In this document: positions 18,317 to 25,836 of the stretch, piece by piece
Position numbering within the stretch: position 1 is the first letter of the stretch
Layout of the letters: every line of letters begins with the position of its first letter
Source: Hepatobacter sp965661165
GTDB taxonomy: Bacteria > Pseudomonadota > Alphaproteobacteria > Holosporales > Hepatobacteraceae
Reading direction: 5' to 3'
NCBI GenBank assembly: GCA_965661165.1
Contig: CBFICL010000013.1
Span: 1-33,056 of the forward strand
DNA length: 33,056 nucleotides
Translations under genes and position numbers: made by a program
The notes under the pieces: model-generated
Told to the model about the DNA's origin: nothing
What the model saw: only the letters and a program-made list of their open reading frames with translations
Database searches by the model: none

Positions 18317-19245
18317 ACGCGACTCCCCAAACGAACAATTTCCCATACTAACGCAACACCAGATGTTTTTTGAACGGCTTTTCTCACGTTTTCTCCCAAC
18401 TCTTCCAGGTCACACGCCCGGGCGCCGCCTTTGTTGATCATAAAATTGCAATGATGGCGCGACATCTCAGCCTCCCCCACCTGGGCGCCGCGCATGCCGG
18501 CTTTATCAATCAGCTCCCACGCTTTTTGGGGTAACGGGTTTTTAAACGTGCTGCCGCCCGTGCGCCCCGAAGGTTGGGACGCCCGTCTTTGGGCCGACAG
18601 GCCATCAATCACCTGGCGAATCTCTTCAGGCGGTTGGGGAGACACCTTAAACTGCCCGCTTAAAAAAAGAGTGCCCTCTGGCAACCCGCACTGGCGATAG
18701 GCAAACCCTAGGTCTGCTGCCGGCAAATGCTGAATCTCCCCCTCAGGTGTCATGATGGTGGCTGAGGTCAAAACTTGGGCGATATCACTCCCAAAAGCGC
18801 CTGCATTCATGCGCAATGCCCCGCCGATGGTGCCTGGAATGGTATAGAGAAATGCAAGGCCGCCCAACCCTTTCTCACACGCTACCTTGGCCAATTTTTT
18901 ATCCAGCACCTTGGCCCCTGCTTCCAGCCTGTCGGGCGCTGGCTGTGTAATGGTGCCACAATCGGGGGGCAAAAAAAGCACGCACCCCTTCAAGCGACCA
19001 TCACGAATCAACACGTTTGAGCCCGCACCCAAGGGAATATAGGGGCCAGGAACGGGCCTGGCCTTCATAAAGGCTTGCAAACCTTGGATCGAGGCGGGCT
19101 CAAAGACATAATCCGCCACGCCGCCCACACGAAACCACGTAAAGGGCGCCAAGGGCACATCGCGCCGCAGCCGCCCCCACGCTTCGGGCACAAGGGCTGC
19201 GCTGCCAACCTCAAGATCGGTGGTGTCATCGGTGGTGTTGGTCAC
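18313..19245 (-). CDS. murB: UDP-N-acetylenolpyruvoylglucosamine reductase
   Basis: FAD enzyme that reduces the enolpyruvyl group to form UDP-MurNAc. The FAD-binding GAGSNVLIRDG is near 73-83, followed by PGTIGGALRMNAGAFG. The catalytic residues of the family can be placed: Tyr183-Arg184 in FAYR, Ser232 in GGSTFKNP, and Glu302 in VWEIVRLG. This is the type lacking the extra loop of the E. coli enzyme, as in other alphaproteobacteria; 310 residues. The start is a GTG at 19245 with GAGG seven bases upstream. It is the first gene of the cluster here: murC and murG, which usually precede it, are not upstream. A good promoter lies at 19293-19321. Confidence 0.96.
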   Translation of the reverse strand: MTNTTDDTTDLEVGSAALVPEAWGRLRRDVPLAPFTWFRVGGVADYVFEPASIQGLQAFMKARPVPGPYIPLGAGSNVLIRDGRLKGCVLFLPPDCGTITQPAPDRLEAGAKVLDKKLAKVACEKGLGGLAFLYTIPGTIGGALRMNAGAFGSDIAQVLTSATIMTPEGEIQHLPAADLGFAYRQCGLPEGTLFLSGQFKVSPQPPEEIRQVIDGLSAQRRASQPSGRTGGSTFKNPLPQKAWELIDKAGMRGAQVGEAEMSRHHCNFMINKGGARACDLEELGENVRKAVQKTSGVALVWEIVRLGSRV

Positions 19246-19292
19246 GTTGACGCCTCTTTCTTCCCCACGCTTCTGGACACCGCTTGCCTGAA

Positions 19293-19321
19293 ACCGTAAA
19301 AGACATCTGGGCGTTTGTCAA
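19293..19321 (-). promoter_or_regulatory. Promoter of the murB-ddl-ftsQAZ cluster
   Basis: On the minus strand a perfect TTGACA (19316-19321) is followed after 17 bases by TACGGT (19293-19298). The spacer ends with the ATGTCTT element (19300-19306), one base ahead of the -10. The predicted start leaves about 40 bases to the GTG of murB, with GAGG in place. Confidence 0.55.
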
Positions 19322-19368
19322 TTTATGCCCCGCCTGCCTTGATCATCCTTGATAGGAGCAACAAAATA

Positions 19369-19705
19369 ATGGCTCTGTCCTTAAAAAGGTTGGGCACCTT
19401 CTCGAGACTGGTTGAAAAATATAAACATCCTTTCGTTGAAGAAAATTGTTATGCAGACGCCCCATTTTTTCCCTGACAATCATCTATCTTTCCCAGATCT
19501 GACGTTTGAAGGCCCTTTCCTCAGCCGGCCCCAGAGCGTCACTGCCAAAACAAGAATTTGCAGGCCTCACCAATCGCTATTGGCTTTTTCTGGTCAAGAC
19601 ATGGGTCATTATGCTTTGGTCCTCCGTGATCTCCACAATGCAAAAAAACTGACGACCAAGGCCATGACAACCTGGGTGAACGTGGGGGGAGATTTCTTTG
19701 CTTGA
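19369..19705 (+). pseudogene. Possible small gene with a frame break at T6
   Basis: An ATG at 19369 behind AGGAG (19354-19358) opens a frame of 35 codons that ends at 19476, just after a run of six T (19465-19470). A second frame, displaced by one base, is open from before that run to 19705 and reads like protein (for example YALVLRDLHNAKK and TTWVNVGGDFFA). Removing one T would join them into about 111 residues. I do not recognise the product and see no signal peptide. It could be a decayed gene, or chance open frames in this 512-base gap. Confidence 0.3.
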
Positions 19706-19720
19706 TCCCTTTGTTTTTTC

Positions 19721-19749
19721 TTGACATTTTGTCAAAAAAGTTTTATTTA
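19721..19749 (+). promoter_or_regulatory. Promoter embedded in an inverted repeat, perhaps leaderless
   Basis: TTGACA (19721-19726) and TATTTA (19744-19749) are 17 bases apart. The -35 forms half of the perfect inverted repeat TTGACA-ttt-TGTCAA (19721-19735); with one mismatch the arms extend to 19716-19740. The first ATG of the downstream gene is at 19758, only 8 bases past the -10, and no ribosome site can be seen, so the messenger may start at or next to the start codon. Confidence 0.5.
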
Positions 19750-19757
19750 GATAATAA

Positions 19758-20621
19758 ATGTCACATAACTCATGGTTGTTTTTTATGATGAGATTTTTAT
19801 TCACAGCTGCCACCCTTATGTTAGGCATCGCCTTGGAACCCACACTGCCCCTTTATGCACCGCAGAATCCGTGGATGCATGGCCAAACGGAGGATTCTCA
19901 AGGTGGGGCTTCTCCCCACGTCACTCTTTGTGCACCCCAGAAACCACCACCCTATGATTCGGCTTGGTCTTTTTCCCGCCTCGCTTCTTCATATACGCCA
20001 GAGACCGCGACCCCTCAGACATTTTTATCCTCAATACAATCCAGCAAGCAACCTTGTCGGCTCATCATGCAAACCGGCGTAAAAACAATCCCTATGAACT
20101 TCATTCCAACAGAAGGGAGGCTTATTGCCCGTGTAACAGGTCAGTTGAATCCAGCCATAATATCTGTCTGTAAACCCTTCTCAGAAAGAGAGATCCAAGA
20201 CCTGAGCCTACGCCCCATAGACGACTTGTTCGACATTATACCTTCATCTTATAACCTCATTGTGGATGATCGATTCCAATTAAGGCAAGAAACGCTGAAG
20301 GGAGCAGCATGTATCCTCTGTCTGTCTGCACCAGAAGGGGACCCAGGTGTATCAAAAATCGTGCCCCCGGCTGAGGTTCTGAAAAGCGATCTCATAACCC
20401 ATCTTTACCTGGATAATCTCACGGTTTCTGAAGGCTGGCTTCACGCTGTTCGCGACGTTATCCCTTCTTTAAAGGGCGCGGCCACAAACAGCACAGAGAT
20501 CCTTCCTCAAGTCAAAGGTCTCACATGTGAGAACGGGTGTACGCTTAATCAGTTCTTGAAAAAAACAAAAGCCGATCAAGCGCGCGCGGCCCAAGACGCC
20601 AAGGATGGCACCGCAAGCTAA
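19758..20621 (+). CDS. Exported hypothetical protein
   Basis: No family recognised. The N-terminus has a hydrophobic core (FLFTAATLMLGIAL, about residues 13-26) followed by a polar mature part, consistent with a signal peptide. The mature protein (about 260 residues) begins with a Pro/Ser-rich stretch. It contains five Cys residues outside the signal, among them the pairs ACILC and CENGC, so disulfides in the periplasm or outside are plausible. It ends in a charged Lys/Ala/Asp tail. Two downstream in-frame ATGs (19785, 19788) would shorten only the front of the signal and also lack a ribosome site. It converges on sdhA, with only 4 bases between the stops. Confidence 0.7.
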   Translation: MSHNSWLFFMMRFLFTAATLMLGIALEPTLPLYAPQNPWMHGQTEDSQGGASPHVTLCAPQKPPPYDSAWSFSRLASSYTPETATPQTFLSSIQSSKQPCRLIMQTGVKTIPMNFIPTEGRLIARVTGQLNPAIISVCKPFSEREIQDLSLRPIDDLFDIIPSSYNLIVDDRFQLRQETLKGAACILCLSAPEGDPGVSKIVPPAEVLKSDLITHLYLDNLTVSEGWLHAVRDVIPSLKGAATNSTEILPQVKGLTCENGCTLNQFLKKTKADQARAAQDAKDGTAS

Positions 20622-20625
20622 GGGC

Positions 20626-22476
20626 CTAATAAACCCGCTTTTCTGGGGGGATGGGCGCGATGTCTTGAGAGGCGGGCGCCATCACCACGGGGCGCTGTTT
20701 AAACACTATCCGGCCCGCCACCAGCGGCACATCAGGCGCACAATCTTGCCAGGGGTTATGTTTAGCCTTGGATGGGGTTAGCTGCGCCAAGGTGTGAGAA
20801 GGGGCATCATCACAGCGTTTGGGAAAATCGGCCCGCGCGTGGGCGCCGCGGCTTTCTTGGCGATGCAGCGCGCTTTCAAGGGTGACGCGCGCCTGAAGCA
20901 TCAGGTTATACAGCTCAAGCAAATCCACAAGGTCGGTGTTCCAGATGAGCGATGTGTCGGTCAGCCCAATTTTGGGTAACAGATCAGCCACATGCTTAAG
21001 CGCCAGCACACCTTTTTCTAGCGAAGCTTTTGTGCGAAACACCGCGCCATATTCTTGCATCACCGATTGCATGCGCGCGCGCACATCGGCCACCTTGAGG
21101 GGACCTTGTTGACCTAAGCATCCATAAAAGCGATCCACCAGGGGATCAAGATCGGGCGTTTCGTTGGGGGGCACGGGCGTTTTGGGCGCTAAGGTGCTGA
21201 TCAGAAAATCAGATGCCGCTTTGCCAAAGACAATCAAATCAAGAAGCGAGTTGGTGCCCAGGCGGTTAGCGCCATGCACAGAGATGCACCCTGCTTCTCC
21301 CAATGCCATGAGTCCGGGGATTACTTTGGGCTTGTGGGCCGTCGTGACGTCTATGACCTGACCATGAAGGGTGGTGGGGATCCCGCCCATGTTATAATGA
21401 ACAGTGGGGCACACAGGGATGGGCGCCGTGCGAGCATCGATGCCGGCAAAAATGCGCGCGGTTTCTAAAATGCCGGGCAAACGCGTCTCCAGCACGTGAG
21501 GATCGAGATGCTCCAGATGCAGCCAAACATGATCTTTTTGAGGGCCAACGCCGCGGCCTTCAGCCACCTCTTGCGCAATGGCTCGGCTCACCACATCGCG
21601 TGAGGCTAAATCCATGGCCTTGGGAGCATAGCGCCTCATAAAACGCTCACCCTCCCCATTGGTGAGATAGCCGCCTTCACCCCGCGCCCCCTCAGAAATC
21701 AAGCACCCCGCGCCATAAATACCTGTGGGATGAAATTGGACAAATTCCATATCTTGCAACGGCAACCCGGCCCTGAGCACCATGCCGCCCCCGTCCCCCG
21801 TGCATGTATAGGCCGAGGTGGCCGAGGCATAGGCGCGACCATAGCCGCCCGTGGCTAACACGGTGTAGTGCGCGGCAAAAGCATGCAGCTCGCCCGTCTC
21901 TAAACACCACGCCAACACCCCCCCACACGAAGGGCTCACCTTTTCCTTGTGCATAATCAGATCCAGGGCAAAATATTCTACAAAGAACTGAACGCCATAT
22001 TTCAGGCATTGCTGATAGAGCGTATGTAAAATGGCGTGACCTGTGCGATCTGCTGCGGCGCAGGCGCGTTTGGCCATGGCCTTGCCACGCCCCACGGTGT
22101 GCCCCCCAAAGGGACGCTGATAAATGGTACCGGCCTGGGTCCGCGAAAAAGGTACACCCATGTGCTCAAGCTCAATCACCGCTTCTTTGGCGTGACGACA
22201 CATATATTCAATGGCATCTTGGTCGCCCAACCAATCACTGCCTTTAACGGTGTCATACATGTGATCTTGCCACGTATCCCCATCGCCCATGTTATCCAAA
22301 GCGGCGCTGATGCCGCCTTGGGCGGCTGTTGTATGGCTGCGGGTGGGAAACACCTTGGTCACACATGCCACGCGTAGCCCAGCGCGGGCCAAAGACAAGG
22401 CGCTGCGCAACCCCGCCCCGCCGGCGCCCACAATGACCACATCAAACGTATGGTGAACAAGAACTTTTCTGGTCAT
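20626..22476 (-). CDS. sdhA: Succinate dehydrogenase flavoprotein subunit
   Basis: Oxidises succinate to fumarate in the citric acid cycle and passes electrons to the iron-sulfur subunit. The dinucleotide-binding VVIVGAGGAGLRSAL is near residue 13. The covalent FAD attachment site is RSHTTAAQGG with His48. QFHPTGIYGAGCLISEGARGEGG and the HYNMGGIPTT active-site region are present, and SVHGANRLGTNSLLDL binds FAD. The ATG at 22476 overlaps the sdhD stop (ATGA) and gives 616 residues; a longer frame to 22551 would run through the end of sdhD and is unlikely. The C-terminus, PPEKRVY, is family-like. sdhB, the usual next gene, is missing: the stop is followed directly by the convergent gene on the other strand. 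Confidence 0.97.
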   Translation of the reverse strand: MTRKVLVHHTFDVVIVGAGGAGLRSALSLARAGLRVACVTKVFPTRSHTTAAQGGISAALDNMGDGDTWQDHMYDTVKGSDWLGDQDAIEYMCRHAKEAVIELEHMGVPFSRTQAGTIYQRPFGGHTVGRGKAMAKRACAAADRTGHAILHTLYQQCLKYGVQFFVEYFALDLIMHKEKVSPSCGGVLAWCLETGELHAFAAHYTVLATGGYGRAYASATSAYTCTGDGGGMVLRAGLPLQDMEFVQFHPTGIYGAGCLISEGARGEGGYLTNGEGERFMRRYAPKAMDLASRDVVSRAIAQEVAEGRGVGPQKDHVWLHLEHLDPHVLETRLPGILETARIFAGIDARTAPIPVCPTVHYNMGGIPTTLHGQVIDVTTAHKPKVIPGLMALGEAGCISVHGANRLGTNSLLDLIVFGKAASDFLISTLAPKTPVPPNETPDLDPLVDRFYGCLGQQGPLKVADVRARMQSVMQEYGAVFRTKASLEKGVLALKHVADLLPKIGLTDTSLIWNTDLVDLLELYNLMLQARVTLESALHRQESRGAHARADFPKRCDDAPSHTLAQLTPSKAKHNPWQDCAPDVPLVAGRIVFKQRPVVMAPASQDIAPIPPEKRVY

Positions 22477-22817
22477 AAAAACGCCGTGATTGAGAGAATT
22501 TTTAAACAGGCCCCGCCCCCCATGGCAAGGCATAGAAGACGCACGCCCCAAATCAACCCACGGCGCACATAAGGATAGTGCACATAATCTTCAATGATCA
22601 CCTCCATCGCCATCATGGCGTGAAGCACAAGGCACGCGGTGAAAAACAGCAAAAGATAACCATCGCTTGCACCCAGCACATAAACATGAGAAAGCACATT
22701 GGGTGGAAACCCCCCCATCAACACGCGCACCAAAAAAAGCACGCACGCTCCCAAAAAAGCAACAGAGAGATAATGTTTCCACACCCACCGTTTCGTGCTG
22801 AGCCTGTCAGAATTCAT
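22473..22817 (-). CDS. sdhD: Succinate dehydrogenase membrane anchor subunit D
   Basis: Small membrane subunit that, with SdhC, holds heme b and the ubiquinone site. Three membrane segments can be seen (about 17-34, 53-71 and 87-111). His66 in VLHAMMAMEVIIEDYVHYPYVR is the likely heme ligand, and Asp77-Tyr78 match the quinone-site pair of the family. The start at 22817 overlaps the end of sdhC by 11 bases; an ATG at 22838 would add seven residues and is a weaker choice. About 114 residues, the normal size. Confidence 0.92.
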   Translation of the reverse strand: MNSDRLSTKRWVWKHYLSVAFLGACVLFLVRVLMGGFPPNVLSHVYVLGASDGYLLLFFTACLVLHAMMAMEVIIEDYVHYPYVRRGLIWGVRLLCLAMGGGACLKILSITAFL

Positions 22818-23172
22818 ACCATAGATACCCCGCAACATACGCGCTTATCACAACCCACGCCAAGATCATCGACCACCCCCACACGGCGATGGCGTTTAGG
22901 CTAAACCCAACCCCAAGGTCTAAGAGGATGTGGCGCACCACGCCCAGCATGTGGTATAAAACGGCCACAAAAACAAACCACAACAGCCAAATCCCTGGAA
23001 AAAAAAGCACCCCATAGGGCAGCACATAATCCGTGCATAAGGCCCATGACCACCCCATGGCCAAAACAAAAAGGAACACCTCCGACGCGCGATGGGTGAT
23101 GGAAAGAAAAGATGTTAGCTGCAGTTTATAAATCTGCAAATGAGGTGATAGGGGGCGATGTGTTTTATGCAC
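22807..23172 (-). CDS. sdhC: Succinate dehydrogenase cytochrome b556 subunit C
   Basis: Membrane anchor and heme b subunit of complex II. The N-terminal signature RPLSPHLQIYK followed by SFLSITHRASE is the family hallmark. His74 in YHMLGVVRHILLDLG is the expected heme ligand. Three membrane segments fit. The GTG at 23172 has GGAGG just upstream (spacing about 4) and gives 121 residues; a GTG at 23196 is also possible, adding eight Gly-rich residues, and would overlap the stop of a tiny upstream frame as GTGA. First gene of sdhCDA. Confidence 0.93.
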   Translation of the reverse strand: MHKTHRPLSPHLQIYKLQLTSFLSITHRASEVFLFVLAMGWSWALCTDYVLPYGVLFFPGIWLLWFVFVAVLYHMLGVVRHILLDLGVGFSLNAIAVWGWSMILAWVVISAYVAGYLWYEF

Positions 23173-23192
23173 AACACCTCCCCCCTGGCCAC

Positions 23193-23276
23193 TCACGCCC
23201 TTGACGATCTTGTGACATTACCCAGATCCAGCTCATCCACCCGTTCACCCTTGCGCTCCCAGGCCATTCGTCTCAT
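23193..23276 (-). other. Possible 27-residue leader frame ahead of sdhC
   Basis: An ATG at 23276 lies at the predicted transcript start of the sdh promoter and opens a 27-codon frame rich in charged residues. Its TGA (23193-23195) overlaps the upstream GTG candidate of sdhC. There is no ribosome site. It could be translated leaderless and couple to sdhC, or be chance; nothing in its sequence points to attenuation. Confidence 0.2.
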
Positions 23277-23282
23277 CCAAGC

Positions 23283-23311
23283 AGTCTAAAGAAAACACAA
23301 CCGCTTATCAA
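23283..23311 (-). promoter_or_regulatory. Promoter of sdhCDA
   Basis: On the minus strand TTGATA (23306-23311) and TAGACT (23283-23288) are separated by 17 bases, matching the housekeeping consensus at five and four of six positions. The start would fall near 23276, about 100 bases ahead of sdhC. No ATGTCTT element is present here. Confidence 0.5.
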
Positions 23312-23320
23312 GCACAGACC

Positions 23321-25369
23321 TCAGGCATCGTCACACGTACCTTCCTTATAAAGACGACCAATTTCTGACATCATCCACGCGCGGATGCTGGCATTGGCAA
23401 AAAACAACCCAACCGTTCCTGTCACCGCAAGCATGGGGTATAGATTATGTTTCACTTTCAAAAAGTTCATCATCGACAACTGCAAATAATCCTTATGGGC
23501 GTTAAGCCACCCCACAACGCTTTGAATGTTTAACCTGTATTCAATCTGATCCAGATGAGACAGCACCGAAAAATCTTTCACATTGCTAAAGGCTGTATCA
23601 TTGATGCGGATAAAGCGCAGCTGTTGAAGGTTGGAGAGCACAACCGAATCATTGATATTGGATCCACTCAAATCAAGCCATTCAAGAGCCACAAATTTAT
23701 TAGACCAGCACAACCGCTCATCCCATCCTGTGACGGCATCCAGGGTTTTGCTAATCTGCGCCTGCAGCAAAGACTCAAAAAAATTCGATGTCACGGGCAT
23801 ACCGGCAAAATCGATGGCCGTTAAGTGGTTGGGACCAAAAAACTCAACCTGCACATAGCGACTTTTACACGGAATGGTGGAAAAAATTTTCTGCGTCCGC
23901 TCTTCAAGTTTAGAAGCAATGCCGCTGTTATCAAACAAAAGGGGATGGTGACCTGCTGGAATGGGCGTCTCTCCATCAATGATCTTTGAAAACAGCGGGC
24001 CACAAATCACCTTCCGGGGCGTAATTTCAGAGTTAAGCCCTGGGTATAGATGCGTAATCGCTTCATAGCTTGATACATACAGTTTGGGATCGTAAGAAAG
24101 CTTTAAAAAGCTTAGCGCCTGAAAATCTTTAAAAGAAAGAACTTCTTCGTCCTCTAAAGGCTGGGCGTCTTTGTTATCAATCCAGAGATATTCCACCTTT
24201 TTGAAAAGGGGAAATAGAGCGTGAGCCACAGGGTATCCAAGATCATAGATCTCCACAGTTCGCACATGACCCCAAAAACATTCCTGCAAAAAATCTTTTG
24301 AAAACACCCATCGTGGCTGTGATCTCTCACCATACTTTTCAATCAGAGACAACCAGTTGGTAGGATGCGCCTCTGTGGGCATTTCTAAAGTGACAGAACC
24401 TCTATTGGGAATATCTCTCACCATAGGCCTTCCCATCAACATCTGGGGTTGAGAAAACCCCGACACCACAGAAAGGCGTTTTTTCATCAATCGACCCGGA
24501 CCATGAAGCTCTGAGCTTGGGTAACTCTCTGTGGATGGAGTTCGACTTTGGAAAAATGCGACCTTCGAGATGGACTTTTTTCTCCGATGATCCAGGAAAA
24601 GGGAGGATCTAGAAGGCCTTCTTTCTCCCTTAAGAGAAGAGATTTGAGAGCAAGAAGAGGTATTATCGATGTCAGGCTCTTCAGAAATGGTGATCGTCAC
24701 CGACTCCCGACCTTTTTCCAGATTTTGATCCCCATCTTCTTTTGCTGGATATGTGTTGCTTGTGGGCGCACATGCCTTATCTAAGAGGGCTTCATTACCA
24801 TTACCTTCAGTGATAGGGGAACACGAAGGCCACCTCCCTTGACGTAAAGGTTTTGCCAATCTTAAAAAAGATTGGTTCACCACGTGTTGTAGGCGAGGAG
24901 AATCTGAAGACCTTCTCAACATCTCATCACGTAGTTCCCGAAAAAGACGACAAATATTAGTCTTTTTTAAGGCCCCTCTGAAAGCATCACGCGTTTTGCG
25001 AAAAAGATTCATTTTATTCTCAATGCGATTCACCGTATGTTGATTATCCATAATTAAACGAACCCAAGAAGCCTCTGAATGCTCTTTCACCGCAAAAGAC
25101 ATTTTTTGAAAAAGGGCGCGTGTTGACTCACCCTCACCCCATACAATCGACGACACTTTCAGACCAAAGTCGGCGCTTTGAGGTTTCTCACAAAGTCTCC
25201 TACGCGCGCGCATGGCGTCGTCACCGTCACACGTGCAAATAATCATGTTCAAGATAGATTCATCAGGGAAGGGAAGCTCAAACCGATCCCTGGTGGCCAC
25301 AGTATTTTGAACCGCCAGCATGAAGAAAAAAGAAAAAAATAATTGCACTTTTAAGCTGATTTTTTTCAC
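23321..25369 (-). CDS. Large exported protein with leucine-rich-repeat-like region
   Basis: Unrecognised, 682 residues. A clear signal peptide (two Lys, then LFFSFFFMLA, ending AVQNTVA at about 25) leads it. Residues about 50-180 are charged and helical. Residues 200-330 are Ser/Pro/Arg-rich and look disordered. From about 367 the pattern changes to leucine-rich-like strands (VRTVEIYDLGY, VEYLWIDNKD, LSFLKLSYD), repeated at 560-615 with the best match (LEWLDLSGSNIND, LRFIRINDTAF, VLSHLDQIEYRL). Near the end, MLAVTGTVGLFFANASI (about 646-662) could be a membrane or hydrophobic helix. The start is a GTG at 25369 with only a weak ribosome site; an ATGTCTT element abuts it. Leucine-rich repeats in exported proteins of host-associated bacteria often bind other proteins; a host-directed role is inference only. 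Confidence 0.75.
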   Translation of the reverse strand: MKKISLKVQLFFSFFFMLAVQNTVATRDRFELPFPDESILNMIICTCDGDDAMRARRRLCEKPQSADFGLKVSSIVWGEGESTRALFQKMSFAVKEHSEASWVRLIMDNQHTVNRIENKMNLFRKTRDAFRGALKKTNICRLFRELRDEMLRRSSDSPRLQHVVNQSFLRLAKPLRQGRWPSCSPITEGNGNEALLDKACAPTSNTYPAKEDGDQNLEKGRESVTITISEEPDIDNTSSCSQISSLKGERRPSRSSLFLDHRRKKSISKVAFFQSRTPSTESYPSSELHGPGRLMKKRLSVVSGFSQPQMLMGRPMVRDIPNRGSVTLEMPTEAHPTNWLSLIEKYGERSQPRWVFSKDFLQECFWGHVRTVEIYDLGYPVAHALFPLFKKVEYLWIDNKDAQPLEDEEVLSFKDFQALSFLKLSYDPKLYVSSYEAITHLYPGLNSEITPRKVICGPLFSKIIDGETPIPAGHHPLLFDNSGIASKLEERTQKIFSTIPCKSRYVQVEFFGPNHLTAIDFAGMPVTSNFFESLLQAQISKTLDAVTGWDERLCWSNKFVALEWLDLSGSNINDSVVLSNLQQLRFIRINDTAFSNVKDFSVLSHLDQIEYRLNIQSVVGWLNAHKDYLQLSMMNFLKVKHNLYPMLAVTGTVGLFFANASIRAWMMSEIGRLYKEGTCDDA

Positions 25370-25836
25370 AAGACATCACTTTTCTGTTTTAATGTGTAGG
25401 CAAGGTTATGCGCAAAAAAGGCCCATGTTTAAACTGCATTTAGTTAAATGTTTAAATAAATTAAGCAAAAATTTTAACTAATGTGTTTCCCTAGGCTCTG
25501 ACAAGGTGCGCGCTCTCTACAGACAAACTGCCCTTCAAAAAAGAATGACCGCGCGTCAGGAAGGCACAGTGCTGAACACACGTAAGCAGGGTTCTTTGAT
25601 TATTTTAGCCTCATTGTTTTGAAGCTTTCTGATACTCAAGACGCCCCCTGTAAGCGATGCTTGTAATCGTAAGGTGCCATCACGGCGCAAAAGCTTTTGT
25701 GTGAATCACCCCCCATCACTTTTTTCAAAACCCTGCTGAGGGGCCTTCCTTTGGCTCGCCCTTGAAAGGTGCAGCACCCTGATCTGATGTTTCCTTTTGA
25801 CGCAGACGAGAACTTGATGATACAAGATCTTAATGG
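25370..25836. other. AT-rich intergenic region between divergent genes
   Basis: A 467-base gap. It contains ATGTCTT on the minus strand (25370-25376) touching the GTG of the large exported protein, the palindrome GTTTAAAC (25427-25434), the 14-base inverted repeat CATTTA-gt-TAAATG (25437-25450), and a very AT-rich stretch to about 25490. The right half holds only short frames without ribosome sites, one being 25 codons at 25545-25622. The glmU promoter candidate closes it. Confidence 0.55.
25797..25826 (+). promoter_or_regulatory. Promoter candidate of glmU-glmS
   Basis: TTGACG (25797-25802) and TACAAG (25821-25826) are 18 bases apart. The predicted transcript start (about 25833) coincides with the ATGs at 25833 and 25837, so the first in-frame glmU ATG would be nearly leaderless; starting at the ATG at 25855 would leave about 20 bases of leader without a visible ribosome site. 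Confidence 0.4.

Larger units (their letters stand above)
19246..19757. other. Intergenic region between murB and the exported-protein gene
   Basis: A 512-base gap between two divergent genes. It contains the murB promoter (19293-19321), a possible broken small gene on the plus strand (19369-19705) and the promoter of the next gene (19721-19749). A second ATGTCTT element, minus strand, lies at 19596-19602 with no obvious promoter boxes. Confidence 0.55.

Noticed and set aside
25545..25622. 25-codon frame with a hydrophobic end in the same gap
   Set aside because: Too short, weak ribosome site, no context; could be chance.
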